A stretch of DNA of 45,259 nucleotides from Prosthecobacter sp. (GCA_019186985.1 JABARQ010000050.1:1-45259); one strand, 5' to 3'; numbered from the stretch's first letter, positions 28,800-38,302 are shown. The notes: generated by a model not told the origin, from the letters alone. Program-made: numbers and translations.

Positions 28800-29951
28800 A
28801 TGCCACGAACCCTCCTCACGCTCTCCCTCCTCGCCACATGCTCGCTCGTCCTTGCCGATGCAAAGCTCGAAATCCTCAAGCCTGGCTCGCCCACGGCATC
28901 CGCGCCGACGGTGAGTCCGGCGTCGCGGGAGAACGTGATCCTTTACAAGGAACCGGGGCGTTACGGCGGCTGGCCGGCGAACCACGGGCTTTGGCAGTGG
29001 GGTGATGAGATGGTCGTGGGCTTCACGTCGACGTGGTACAAATCAACCACGACCGATCACCGCATCGACCGCACCAAACCAAGCTACGAAATCCAGGCTC
29101 GCAGCCTCGATGGCGGCAAGACCTGGAAGACGGAGGAGAACCTGCCCTTTGCCGATCACAACACGGAAGCAAAGCCGAAGGCGTTGACAGAACCGCTCGA
29201 CTTCACGGCACCAGACTTTGCCCTGCGCTTCCGCTTCGGCGGCCTGCACCAGGGCCCCTCGTGGTTTTACACCAGCACGGACCGCTGCAAGACCTGGAAC
29301 GGCCCGTTCAGCTTCGCCGTCGAGGGCGTGGAAGGCATCTGCACGCGCACTGACCTCATCGTGCTAGGGCCGCGCGATTGCCTCATGTTCGGCAGCTGCG
29401 GCAAAAAGAACGACGGCAAGGAGGGCCGGGTCTTCTGTGCACGCACCACCGACGGCGGCGTGACGTGGAACTTCGTCTCCTACATCGGCGACGAACCACA
29501 GCCGGGCGGCTTTGCCATCATGCCCAGCACGGTCCGCACCAAGGGCGGCGCCCTGCTCACCACGATCCGCATGGGCAAACCGAGCGCCGACATCCAGCTC
29601 TGGCGCAGCGATGACCTGGGCAAGACGTGGCGTCATGTGAGCGCGGTCACGGGCAACATCGGCGGCAATCCACCCGCCACCGTGCTGCTGCCGGACGGAC
29701 GGCTTTGCGTGACCTATGGCTACCGTCGCAAGCCCACCGGCATGCGTGCGCGCATCAGCGCCGATGAAGGCAAAACATGGCAGCCGGAGATCGTGATCCG
29801 CGATGACGGTTTCGATGGCGATCTCGGCTACCCTCGAGCCCTCGTGAGGCCGGACGGCAGACTCTTCACCGCCTATTACTACAACGGCCCGCGCGAGGAG
29901 GATCGCTGCATCGAGGGCACGTTTTGGACGCCGCCCACGGGACTATATTAA
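28800..29951 (+). CDS. Secreted sialidase-like BNR-repeat protein 3
   Basis: 383 aa from ATG 28800, beginning with signal peptide MPRTLLTLSLLATCSLVLAD; the longer open frame overlaps the end of the previous gene. Five Asp-box-like strands: SLDGGKTW, STDRCKTW, TTDGGVTW, SDDLGKTW, SADEGKTW. GDLGYPRALVRPDGRLFTAYYYNG marks the last blade of BNR_2 proteins. Same probable operon as proteins 1 and 2. Confidence 0.85.
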   Translation: MPRTLLTLSLLATCSLVLADAKLEILKPGSPTASAPTVSPASRENVILYKEPGRYGGWPANHGLWQWGDEMVVGFTSTWYKSTTTDHRIDRTKPSYEIQARSLDGGKTWKTEENLPFADHNTEAKPKALTEPLDFTAPDFALRFRFGGLHQGPSWFYTSTDRCKTWNGPFSFAVEGVEGICTRTDLIVLGPRDCLMFGSCGKKNDGKEGRVFCARTTDGGVTWNFVSYIGDEPQPGGFAIMPSTVRTKGGALLTTIRMGKPSADIQLWRSDDLGKTWRHVSAVTGNIGGNPPATVLLPDGRLCVTYGYRRKPTGMRARISADEGKTWQPEIVIRDDGFDGDLGYPRALVRPDGRLFTAYYYNGPREEDRCIEGTFWTPPTGLY

Positions 29952-30292
29952 CCTCGGCTGGACGGCATTTGGTTTGGCAGATTCAAGATAGGATCGAATT
30001 CGCCCACGGGCATCTTTAACGTCACCATCAGCCACCGTGCTGTTCGTGTGACAAAGGCTTTGAAGCCGACACTCACAAACGACCGGCGCACAGCACACCC
30101 GCTCCCAGGCACACCGGAACACCTGTCGCTCGGTTCGGTATTGTTTCGTGACTGACTCACGTCTGAGCCCCAGCCCCTACCGTGTATTCCGTTGTGTTAC
30201 CATAACACACTCTCGTCCAACATTCAAACCGCAGGGTATGGGCAAGCTCTGTTATAAATGACCAGGACCTAGACACAAACCTTTCTCAGGAC
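29952..30292. other. Intergenic region before the GH32/43-like gene
   Basis: 341 bp without a supportable gene. It contains the palindrome described separately at 30193-30209 and an AT-rich -10-like TATAAA at 30253-30258, without a clear -35 partner at 17 bp. Confidence 0.55.
30193..30209. promoter_or_regulatory. Candidate operator palindrome
   Basis: TGTGTTA (30193-30199), 3-base spacer CCA, TAACACA (30203-30209): a perfect 7-bp inverted repeat 84 bp ahead of the ATG at 30293 and 44 bp ahead of the TATAAA at 30253. The size and symmetry suit a dimeric repressor or activator. The cognate regulator is not known, and the AraC gene is over 7 kb away. Confidence 0.5.
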
Positions 30293-31978
30293 ATGAAACA
30301 CAACGCCTTCAGCCTTCTCCTCGTGCTGTCCGTACTCCTTGTCAGCAGCATCGCTGCCCAGACCACGCCTGCCGACAGCATCACCGAACGCACTCTTTAC
30401 AATGGCATCGTGCTGCCCGAGGTCTGGCCACCCCGGGATGGGGAGGTGATGTCAGCAGAGCCCATGAAGGTTCCCTATCTGGACAGTCCTCCTCAAGTGA
30501 TCCCCATCGACATAGGCAGGCAGTTGTTCGTGGATGACTTCCTGATCGGGCAGACCGACCTGAAGCGCAGCTTCCACTCCGCGGAGAAGTACTCGGGCAA
30601 TCCGGTGCTTGTGGCGACGACACAGGAGGAACTAAGCATCCGTGAAGATTCCAAATCAAAGAACGCTGGAGGTGCCACTGTAACTCTTTTGCATGGCGGA
30701 GCCTTCTACGATCCGGCTGATCAGTTTATGAAATTATGGTTCTCAGGCGGCAATAGCCTGCGCTTTAACGTGGCCCGTAGCCGCGATGGCATCCACTGGG
30801 AACGAGGCCCTGACAAGATCGCCAATCCGGCAACTGTCGTCCCGGTCAACGACTGCTTCTGGCTCGACCTGGAGGCGCGTGATCCAGCGCAGAGGCTTAA
30901 ACTGCAGGCCGTCGCCCGCGCAAAGCCGAGCGAGAAGCATCTGCACAAGGTCGAGCTCAGCCCGCTCTATCATGCCTTCTACACTTCGGCGAACGGAGCG
31001 AAGTGGTCCAACGCCGTTCCGGCAGGCAGCTCGAGCGACTACAGCTCATTCTTCTACAACCCGTTTCGCAAGCGCTGGGCTTACAGCATCAAGGACAGCG
31101 TGCCGCCCCGCCACCGCGTGCGTCGCTACGCAGAGTCTTTGGAGTTCGGCACTCCAAACATCTTCGACACCTCCGTGTTCTGGGTGGGTGCGGACAAGCT
31201 CGACCAGCCTGACCCCAAGGTTGGCGATGCCCCCCAGCTCTACAGCCTTGGTGCTGTTGGCTACGAGAGCCTCATGCTCGGCATGTTTTACATCCACGTC
31301 GGCCCGCACAACAACGTCTGCCAGAAGCTGAAGAGCCCGAAGCACATCGACCTGAAGGCCGGGTTCAGCCGCGATGGCTTTCATTGGGACCGCCCGTTCC
31401 GCGAACCGTTCATCGCCTCGACCAGAACGGAAGGCGCGTGGGACAAAGGCTACATCCACAGCCCTGCTGGAATTCTCTTTGTGGTGGGAGACCGATTGAT
31501 TTTCCCCTACTCGGGTTGCTCCGGAACCGTCCCTGATGGCCGGAAGGGCATGTATGCGGGTCAAAGCATCGGTCTCGCCACGCTGCGTCGCGACGGATTT
31601 GCCTCCATGGATGCGGACTCACACCCCGGCGTGCTCACCACGCGCCCGGTTTCTTTCAAGGGTGAGCATCTGTTCGTCAACCTGAACGCCCCCCAGGGCG
31701 AATTGCACGTCGAGGTGCTCGATGAAGCCGGGCAGGTCGCCGCCACCTCCGAGCCCGTGCGCGGCGACAGCACAAAGCTGCGCATTCCCTGGAAGAATGC
31801 CGCATCGCTCTCCAAACTCAGCGGCAAACCTGTTCGCCTGCGCTTTCATCTCACGAACGGTCAGCTCTATTCATTTTGGGTCACTCCCGATGCGAACGGC
31901 TCAAGCTTCGGCTACCTCGGCGGCGGTGGCCCCGATGCGAACGGAGTGCGCGATGTGCCGCCCAGCGCCAAGCCTTGA
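30293..31978 (+). CDS. Secreted five-bladed propeller protein, GH32/43-like
   Basis: 561 aa with signal peptide (LLLVLSVLLVSSIAAQ). A family common in Planctomycetota and Verrucomicrobiota follows: IDIGRQLFVDDFLIGQTDL, AFYDPADQFMKLWFSGGN, ARSRDGIHWERGPD, SFFYNPFRKRWAYSIK, GFSRDGFHWDRPFREPF, ending in a beta-rich domain (GELHVEVLDEAGQVAATSEP...LRFHLTNGQLYSFWV). The pattern of S-R-D-G-x-x-W strands and the C-terminal beta-sandwich suggest a GH32/GH43/GH62-type glycosidase. Catalytic residues cannot be placed with confidence. Separate promoter likely. Confidence 0.72.
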   Translation: MKHNAFSLLLVLSVLLVSSIAAQTTPADSITERTLYNGIVLPEVWPPRDGEVMSAEPMKVPYLDSPPQVIPIDIGRQLFVDDFLIGQTDLKRSFHSAEKYSGNPVLVATTQEELSIREDSKSKNAGGATVTLLHGGAFYDPADQFMKLWFSGGNSLRFNVARSRDGIHWERGPDKIANPATVVPVNDCFWLDLEARDPAQRLKLQAVARAKPSEKHLHKVELSPLYHAFYTSANGAKWSNAVPAGSSSDYSSFFYNPFRKRWAYSIKDSVPPRHRVRRYAESLEFGTPNIFDTSVFWVGADKLDQPDPKVGDAPQLYSLGAVGYESLMLGMFYIHVGPHNNVCQKLKSPKHIDLKAGFSRDGFHWDRPFREPFIASTRTEGAWDKGYIHSPAGILFVVGDRLIFPYSGCSGTVPDGRKGMYAGQSIGLATLRRDGFASMDADSHPGVLTTRPVSFKGEHLFVNLNAPQGELHVEVLDEAGQVAATSEPVRGDSTKLRIPWKNAASLSKLSGKPVRLRFHLTNGQLYSFWVTPDANGSSFGYLGGGGPDANGVRDVPPSAKP

Positions 31979-32059
31979 GCAGCCGTTTCAGATGGTTTTC
32001 CATGATCGTCGCAGATCCAAACCGATCACATCCGGACTCGTCGTCAAAGACCGGCGGCC

Positions 32060-33313
32060 TCAGCGTGTCGGTGGCTCTGTCGTCACCGGCTTTTCGCCGC
32101 GCAGCACGCGCCCGATCTCACCGGTGAGCCACAGATAATGGTCGCTTGGCAGGCCGTCGTGGGTGACGAAAACATTGTCGCCCGCCGGCACCTCGTCAGC
32201 GCATTTGAAGATGGCGGTGCCCTCGTCCATCTCGTCAAACATCGCCACATAAAGCATGTCCGCACCCAGCCGGATACGCTCGATCGCCTGGGACCAGAGG
32301 AAGCGTCCGCCAAGGCGGGGGATCGCATTGAAGGTCGCCTCCTGCTTTCGGAAGGTCATCATGTTCTTCCAGCTGAAGCCGGGAAAGATGACGGGCAGGT
32401 AGCCCTTGCCCTGCGCCTTGCACCAGGCGGCGTCCTCGGCCTGCACCTGACGGATCTGCCGTTCGGCATCCTTCGGGCTGCCATACCGGCCCACCGCCCA
32501 GGGGCTGACGATGCCGGCAAGCTTCAAGGTCTCATGAAGCTGCGGATCGTTGATCGCATCACGTTCAAGTGTCCTCCAGCCAAACGGCACACCAGCCATG
32601 ACCGTGACGCCGCCAAACTCAGGATTGTCGCGCAGAAAACGCAACAGGCCCGCGCATTCCTCAAGACTGTAGTCGCGCCCGTCATTGAACCCGATCCCCC
32701 ACACGGCGACCACGGGCCGCCCGCCAAAACGCAGGTAATGCGGATCCTCGATCACCCGGCGCTGGTTGCGCAGCCGCTTCCAGTCCTGCATCACAACGCT
32801 CTCGATCTCGCCGCGCTTCAGCCCGCTGAGGTCATACATCACCGCCCAGCTTCGCCCCGTCCCGGCCGACGCCGCACGCACGTTTTCCAGCACCCGACCA
32901 TTGAAGGCCCTGTGCTTCTCCGGCTTCAACGCAGCCCCAAAACGCTGGAGAAACACACCGTCGATGCCATGGCTGCGCATCCAGTCAAAGTGCCGCCGCA
33001 CGGTCTTCGCGTTCGCCGAACTAAAGACCGTCGCAGGCTTCCCGTCCGCCATCTTCAAAGGCGACTCAAAGAGCTCGTCCTGGCCCAGCTCGCGCACATC
33101 CGGCCACAGGTCGATGGTGCACGAACCTTCCTGCGTGAACGTGTAATGCCCCCAGCCGATGCCCATGCCATCGCCCGGCGCCGCAAACCATCCCTGATAA
33201 CCGCACATCACTCTGCCCGTCAGCGTGTCAGCCGGCTTCTGCTGGGCGAAGGCGAGGCCTCCGGCACTGAAGAAGGCGAGGCTGAAAACAAGAATGACGT
33301 GATGAAGCCGCAT
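32060..33313 (-). CDS. Secreted GH71/99-like protein
   Basis: 417 aa from ATG 33313, where a signal peptide begins (MRLHHVILVFSLAFFSAGGLAFA). The core matches the GH71/99-like family: GRVMCGYQGWFAAPGDGMG, WGHYTF, HFDWMRSHGIDGVFLQRF, YDLSGLKRGEIESVVMQDW, RPVVAVWGIGF, and the end block ADMLYVAMFDEMDEGTAIFK. GH99 members cleave alpha-mannosides in high-mannose glycans; related bacterial proteins are poorly characterised. It is convergent with the GH32/43-like gene and probably co-transcribed behind the O-acetylesterase. Confidence 0.85.
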   Translation of the reverse strand: MRLHHVILVFSLAFFSAGGLAFAQQKPADTLTGRVMCGYQGWFAAPGDGMGIGWGHYTFTQEGSCTIDLWPDVRELGQDELFESPLKMADGKPATVFSSANAKTVRRHFDWMRSHGIDGVFLQRFGAALKPEKHRAFNGRVLENVRAASAGTGRSWAVMYDLSGLKRGEIESVVMQDWKRLRNQRRVIEDPHYLRFGGRPVVAVWGIGFNDGRDYSLEECAGLLRFLRDNPEFGGVTVMAGVPFGWRTLERDAINDPQLHETLKLAGIVSPWAVGRYGSPKDAERQIRQVQAEDAAWCKAQGKGYLPVIFPGFSWKNMMTFRKQEATFNAIPRLGGRFLWSQAIERIRLGADMLYVAMFDEMDEGTAIFKCADEVPAGDNVFVTHDGLPSDHYLWLTGEIGRVLRGEKPVTTEPPTR

Positions 33314-33399
33314 GCCTGAGGATGAATCAAAGCCCGCGGGCCGTAAAGCGCCCCTCCTGGGTTTCAACAAGCAACAGGTGCCGCAGCACAAGCCACACT

Positions 33400-35355
33400 T
33401 CACTTCACCCGGTACGCCTCGACCTCGCTGGTGAAGGCGAAGGTGTTCGGGAAGTTGCCGGCGAGCTGCGCGTGATGATCCACATAGGTGAGGCGGATGA
33501 ACCGCGCCTCGGTGTCCGCAAACGAGACGGAAGCCCGCGCCGCCTTGCCAAGGTCGAACACATGCCTGCCCACCTCACGAAATGACCGGCCGTCGCTGCT
33601 CACGGAAACGGCGACGGTTTTCGTGGAGCCGATCTCCGGTGCACCGACGAGAATGAGGTTCAGCATGCGGGCCTGCTTCAGGTCGATGGTGACATGCTTG
33701 GGAAAAGTGTCGGTGTTGCTGGTCGCATAGCAGTTCGGCGCAAACGAGGCCCAGGAGCCGTCAGTGAGCCCCGTGTCCCAGCCGTAGCTGTTCTTGTCGC
33801 TGCTCGTCCAGCTGCAGCCCTTGGCGAAGTTCTCGCCCAGATCAGGATCGACCGGCCAGTGCGTGTTGAAGGCGGTGGCGGGCAGGCCGTCCTTGTTCAT
33901 GAGGTTCGGAATGGCGACCTTGCTCCAGGCAAACCGGGCACGCCTCGGCTGCGAAACCTTCGCTGAGCTGAGCACCACGCTGTCACCGTCGATCCGTGCC
34001 TCTGCGGGTTGAAAAAGTCCGTCGCGCCCGGCGATCTCGAAATGCGTGAGCGGCTTGCCATCGCGCGAAGCAAGGCCGCCGGTCGCGTGGTCAAACTTCA
34101 CGCGGATGGCAGCTCCCTCGACGGCATGGCTCGCATAAAGCGGCCCGTTGGGGTCGGTCTGGCCCTGGCCGTAAGTCTTGCTCAAAGCCCAGAGCGAGAG
34201 CCGGCGGGCTACCTCCTTTTTGTTCGCGGGATGGATGTCGCCCACCTCGCCGATGTCGCTGATCGCCGCCATGCCGACGTTCGGAATCTCCAGGCACTTC
34301 CTCTGCGCCTGCCAGAACTGCGGCAGGATCTCCGCGTCTTCGTCCCCATATTTCCACGGGGCGATCTGCACGAAGTAAAACGGCAGGTCCGGCTGCTGGA
34401 AGACCCTGCGCCAGGAGGCGAGCAGCGCCTTTTTCTTGTCGGTGTAAACGAATCCTTCGTTGTGGTTCGACTCGCCCTGATACCAGATGGCGCCGCGAAG
34501 GGCGAAGGGCACGAGCGGGTGGATCATGGCGTTGTAGAGCGCCGTGGGCGTGCCGGAGCCGGCGGCGAGGGTCTGCGGCTGTCCGGGCATGGCGGGCACG
34601 GGCTGCTTCTTGTCCAGCGCGGCCTTCACCGCCTCCTGCCACTGCGTCACGGCGGCCAGATGCTTCTCCTGCGCAGCCCGGTAGGCGTCGCTGCCCGGCA
34701 GCTTCGCACGCACATCCGCCGCAATGGCCTTCAGCTCCGGCACGGCGTCAAAGCCCTCCAGATCCGTCCACGGTTCGATGCGCGTGCCGCCCCAGGCGCT
34801 TTGGATGACACCGACGGGCACCTTGAGCTCCTCGTGCAGCCTGAGTCCGAAGTAGTAGCCCACGGCGGAAAAAGAAGCCGCGCTCTCCGGCGAGCTGCGC
34901 GCCCACTTCGCCGGCACGTCGTCCTGGGGCGTCAGCGCGGTCGTCTTCGGCACTTCGATGAGGCGCAGGTTCGGATGCGTGGTGTTCGGAATGTCCGCCT
35001 TGGAATCCGGCTTCATCTGCATCTCCCATTCCATGTTGGACTGCCCCGAGGCGAGCCAGACCTCGCCGACCAGAACATCCTGCACGCTCACCTGCCCGGC
35101 CTTCAGAACCTGCGGCTCGGCATTCGCGGGCATGGGGTCCAGCGTCACCCTCCACCGGCCGTCCTCACCTGCCTTGAGGACCTTTTTCTGCCCGGCAAAC
35201 TCGACCACGATCTCCTCGCCCGGCTCGGCACGGCCCCAGACCGGCACCGCCCGGTCACGCTGGAGCACCATGTGATCGGTGAAGATGGAAGGCAGCCTGA
35301 CGGCGGCCTCCGCATGACCGAGGAGAAGGAAGGCGAGAAAAACAGTCGGTTTCAT
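33400..35355 (-). CDS. Secreted sialate O-acetylesterase
   Basis: 651 aa from ATG 35355 (signal peptide MKPTVFLAFLLLGHAEA). Known members remove 9-O- or 4-O-acetyl groups from sialic acids or other acetylated glycans. Visible: PSIFTDHMVLQRD at the start, the SGNH nucleophile block GEVWLASGQSNMEW (Ser106), AWGGTRIEPW, GAIWYQGESNHN and GDIHPANKKEVARRL with the catalytic His. The last 150 residues form a discoidin-like carbohydrate-binding module. Divergent from the sialidase-like gene at 35527. Activity on sialic acid rather than acetylxylan-type substrate is inferred from the family name and the neighbours. Confidence 0.92.
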   Translation of the reverse strand: MKPTVFLAFLLLGHAEAAVRLPSIFTDHMVLQRDRAVPVWGRAEPGEEIVVEFAGQKKVLKAGEDGRWRVTLDPMPANAEPQVLKAGQVSVQDVLVGEVWLASGQSNMEWEMQMKPDSKADIPNTTHPNLRLIEVPKTTALTPQDDVPAKWARSSPESAASFSAVGYYFGLRLHEELKVPVGVIQSAWGGTRIEPWTDLEGFDAVPELKAIAADVRAKLPGSDAYRAAQEKHLAAVTQWQEAVKAALDKKQPVPAMPGQPQTLAAGSGTPTALYNAMIHPLVPFALRGAIWYQGESNHNEGFVYTDKKKALLASWRRVFQQPDLPFYFVQIAPWKYGDEDAEILPQFWQAQRKCLEIPNVGMAAISDIGEVGDIHPANKKEVARRLSLWALSKTYGQGQTDPNGPLYASHAVEGAAIRVKFDHATGGLASRDGKPLTHFEIAGRDGLFQPAEARIDGDSVVLSSAKVSQPRRARFAWSKVAIPNLMNKDGLPATAFNTHWPVDPDLGENFAKGCSWTSSDKNSYGWDTGLTDGSWASFAPNCYATSNTDTFPKHVTIDLKQARMLNLILVGAPEIGSTKTVAVSVSSDGRSFREVGRHVFDLGKAARASVSFADTEARFIRLTYVDHHAQLAGNFPNTFAFTSEVEAYRVK

Positions 35356-35526
35356 GGTCGTGACGGCCGGATTCTGGCGTCTGCCCCTGAGTTTGCCACC
35401 AAAAGCTGAAGCTGGATGGAGCCGCCCCACCTTATGCGAAATCGACCAGGTCCCTGCGTTGATCACCTTAAACTCCGATGGTCTCCAGGTTTATGGTTGC
35501 TGCCGTCATGTCGGCAATTCAATGCA

Positions 35527-36696
35527 ATGTGCATGCTTGGTTCAATCCGCCGAACGCCACCCTCTCGAAACGTCCTGCTGTTCGCCTTTCTGACCGCCAT
35601 CGGGGATGAAATGTGCTGCCACGCGGAGCCCCTATGGGCCGGCAGGACGGACCTCTCGCAAAACGCAAACATTCCCTTCATCAATGCCAGGCACAGCATC
35701 ATTGATTCGTGCGAGGCAGGTGAATATCAGTTCACCCTCGGTGCGGACATTGTGTTTCACGAAGGCGAGTTCTTCGCCCAGTGGGCGAACAGCAGGCTGG
35801 AGGAAAATGACCCCGAGTCCCTCGTGCGCTCCCGACGTTCGAAGGACGCGTCCAAGTGGAGCGAACGTGAAATCATCGCTCCAGGCTTCGAAGGGCTTGG
35901 ATTTCACTCGCACGGTGTTTTTCATTCCCACCAGGGCCAGCTTTGGAGCTTCAACGCCCAGCATCGCCAGCAAAAGGTGAACAACGGCTACTTTCAGGGC
36001 CTGCGCACCGACGCCTTTTTATGGAAGCCTCAAACCCGGAAGTGGGTGCCGGAGGAGGTCAGCGGTCTCGATGCCTTCTGGCCGCTCTGCCAGCCGGTCA
36101 GGCTCGGGAACGGCAGGTGGATCATGGCCGGGGCCCAAAACTCGGCCAAGACCGTCCTCGCCGCCGTCGCCATCTGCGACAATGATCAAATGAAGCGGTG
36201 GAGGCAGGTGGTCATCCCCCACCCTGCAGAGCTCGCCCCGGATCAGATCTGGGGAGAAACGACGGTCACCGTCGAAGGTCCGCGCGTGCTCGCCATCGTC
36301 CGCAACCGCAGGAAAGGCGGCATTGGCTTCTGGAGCGCCGTCAGCACGGACCACGGCGAAACCTGGCCGGTGCTGAGCGAAAGCAACCTCCCTCACGGCG
36401 GCGGCCGACCCACCCTCGGTCGTCTGCCGGACGGGCGGCACTTTCTCGTCTCCAACATCCGCAGCAGGGACACGCTCGTGCTGGCGCTCACCAAACCCCG
36501 GTCCTTTGAGTTCAACCGGATGTTCCGTCTGATCGACAAGCCCTCGCCGCCGGTACGCATGCCGCCCGCCGGGGCCAAGCGCTCCCAGTGGGGCTACCCA
36601 GGCGCCTTCCATCATGACGGGAAGCTGTACATCGTCTATTCAGTCACGAAGGAGGCTACCGGCCTCACGATCGTCAATCTGGCGAGGACGAAATGA
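35527..36696 (+). CDS. Secreted sialidase-like BNR-repeat protein 4
   Basis: 389 aa from ATG 35527 (ATG 35533 is equally plausible); a hydrophobic segment (NVLLFAFLTAIGDEM) serves as an N-terminal signal. BNR_2-type propeller with RHSIIDSCEAGEYQFTLGADI, RSRRSKDASKWSE, FWPLCQPVRLGNGRWIMAGAQ, a clear Asp box STDHGETW, SNLPHGGGRPTLGRLPDGRHFLVSN, and WGYPGAFHHDGKLYIVYSVTKE. It is less like proteins 1-3, so an independent acquisition is likely. Its divergent neighbour is the O-acetylesterase. Confidence 0.8.
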   Translation: MCMLGSIRRTPPSRNVLLFAFLTAIGDEMCCHAEPLWAGRTDLSQNANIPFINARHSIIDSCEAGEYQFTLGADIVFHEGEFFAQWANSRLEENDPESLVRSRRSKDASKWSEREIIAPGFEGLGFHSHGVFHSHQGQLWSFNAQHRQQKVNNGYFQGLRTDAFLWKPQTRKWVPEEVSGLDAFWPLCQPVRLGNGRWIMAGAQNSAKTVLAAVAICDNDQMKRWRQVVIPHPAELAPDQIWGETTVTVEGPRVLAIVRNRRKGGIGFWSAVSTDHGETWPVLSESNLPHGGGRPTLGRLPDGRHFLVSNIRSRDTLVLALTKPRSFEFNRMFRLIDKPSPPVRMPPAGAKRSQWGYPGAFHHDGKLYIVYSVTKEATGLTIVNLARTK

Positions 36697-36905
36697 GGCA
36701 TGGGATGGGACGGCCTGAAGCAGGCTTGCCCATCCGTCTTCCCGCCGTTCTTGCCCTTTGCCCGGGACCTTTTCTTGTTAGGTCCGCCTTCCATCACGGA
36801 CGCCAGCGAACCTTTCATCGACGATGATGAGCAAGGTTGGTGATGCGGCCTTGACCGCGCTCCGATGAAGGCAGCCAAAGGCGAGGCTGGGGAGCATGAC
36901 GGCTT

Positions 36906-38120
36906 TCATGCGATCTCAAAGGTCCGTGTCTGGATGCCGTTCTTGCCGCTCTTCTGGAGGTCGCGAGGCTCCGGCTGGGCAAAGCCGTTGAGGTCCACGG
37001 TGCGCGCACGGACTTCGTACTTGCCAGGCTTCAGGTCGCGCAGGGTCGTGCTGAAGCCGACCATGCTGTAGCGCAACGGCCACGAAAGCGGCCGGCCGGT
37101 CTGGCGATCAAAGCCAAGCACCTGCTCCGGGCTCACCCCGGCGGGCAGCACCGAGGCCCAGTCGGGCTGGGGATCCAGCGTTGCAGGCTGCCAGACCGCC
37201 GTCTGCCAGGCCGGATCCTCATCCTTCAGCACCGCCGCTCCTGCGGGCCGCAGCCAGGTCTCCACATGCGACAGGCCGGACAGGCCGTTGACCGCCCAGC
37301 CGCCGACCTGCGCCGTCCTGCCGCTCACCACCACGTCATCGAGATAAGCGGCGGTCTTCAGGTGTGACTCCGGGTCGTTGTTCTTCTCCGCATAGGTGTC
37401 GTTCGTTTGATAATCGTTGGTTAGCCGGATCTGCTGCAGCCATTTGATCGACTTGAAGCCGTGCGCCCAGGGCACCACCATGCGCACCGGCCCGCCGCGT
37501 TCGAGCGAGACGGGCCCGCCGTTGAGCCGGTAGGCCAGGAACACCGGCAGCTCTCCGGGCGGCGTTTCCATGACCTGCGTGTAGCTCAGCGAGGACTGGA
37601 AGCGCTGTTTCGGGTCGTCGTTGTGGAAGCCCCAGAAATACACCCGCCGGACGTTCGACATCGGGCCGCAGAGCCGCAGGACATCGCGCAGCGGCACGCC
37701 TTCCCAGAGGCCCTGGCCCAGGGGCGTGGCGATGTTCAGGCACTGCATGGCCTTCAGGAACAGCACCCGGTGTTTTTGACCCAGCTGCAAAAGCGCCGGA
37801 TAATCCAGGGTGACCGGCCGTTCGATCTGGGCCTTCTGGGTGACGACGGCGTTCGTGGTTTCATCCGTCCGCACCTCCAGCCGCCAGGTTTCCTGCGTCA
37901 GCCCCGCCTTCACCAGGGCCTCGCCGGTGAGCGTGTGCGGCTTGGGGTTGCCCCGCGACACGTCTTCAAAATCCTCGGCCCGCGTCAGGAACGGCCGCGC
38001 CTTGAGCTGCGCCGCCCCCTCGGCCAGCCCGGACGACGCCTGCCCGAAGGACTGCAAGGCCGCCAGGGAACCCACGCCAAGTTTCACGGCCTGCCTACGG
38101 GATAACGAATGATTGCTCAT
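36906..38120 (-). CDS. Tat-exported sulfite-oxidase-like molybdopterin oxidoreductase
   Basis: 404 aa. N-terminal twin-Arg motif SRRQAVKLG (residues 7-15), so export is likely through Tat. The molybdopterin domain of the sulfite oxidase/YedY superfamily follows, with the Mo ligand Cys127 in LKAMQCLNIATPLGQGLWEGVPLRDVL, then YFWGFHNDDPKQRF and ERGGPVRMVVPWAHGFKSIKWLQQIRL. The C-terminal beta-sandwich dimerisation domain includes VVSGRTAQVGGWAV and LKPGKYEVRARTVDLNG. Possible substrates are sulfite or oxidised sulfur compounds, which would suit a region with sulfatases (inference). No cytochrome or YedZ-type partner is adjacent. Confidence 0.88.
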   Translation of the reverse strand: MSNHSLSRRQAVKLGVGSLAALQSFGQASSGLAEGAAQLKARPFLTRAEDFEDVSRGNPKPHTLTGEALVKAGLTQETWRLEVRTDETTNAVVTQKAQIERPVTLDYPALLQLGQKHRVLFLKAMQCLNIATPLGQGLWEGVPLRDVLRLCGPMSNVRRVYFWGFHNDDPKQRFQSSLSYTQVMETPPGELPVFLAYRLNGGPVSLERGGPVRMVVPWAHGFKSIKWLQQIRLTNDYQTNDTYAEKNNDPESHLKTAAYLDDVVVSGRTAQVGGWAVNGLSGLSHVETWLRPAGAAVLKDEDPAWQTAVWQPATLDPQPDWASVLPAGVSPEQVLGFDRQTGRPLSWPLRYSMVGFSTTLRDLKPGKYEVRARTVDLNGFAQPEPRDLQKSGKNGIQTRTFEIA

Positions 38121-38163
38121 GGCGTTGGAACACCCAGCCTTTCAGGTTCCCCCGCCCAGTTCA

Positions 38164-38275
38164 AGCTCGAAGCTCGAAGCTCGAAGCTCGAAGTTCCAAG
38201 TTCCAAGTTCCAGGTTTCAGACTTCGGACTTCGGACTTCGGGTTTCGGGTTTCGGGTTTCGGGTTTCGAACTTCG
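38164..38275. repeat. 16-unit heptamer tandem array with block-wise variants
   Basis: 112 bp made of exact 7-base steps: AGCTCGA x4, AGTTCCA x3, GGTTTCA x1, GACTTCG x3, GGTTTCG x4, AACTTCG x1. All fit one pattern, R-G/A-C/T-T-Y-C-G/A. Neighbouring identical units show growth by local duplication of the newest variant. It lies between the oxidoreductase start and the tmRNA promoter and is not coding. Confidence 0.95.
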
Positions 38276-38302
38276 CCCCTTCCTCACGTTTCCCCTTCCC
38301 CC

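Noticed and set aside
36636..36878. 80-aa Lys/Gly-rich minus-strand frame
   Set aside because: Overlaps the end of BNR protein 4 and has no recognisable domain or start context.
38164..38275. CRISPR-like array
   Set aside because: Units are 7 bp with no spacers; it is a simple tandem repeat.
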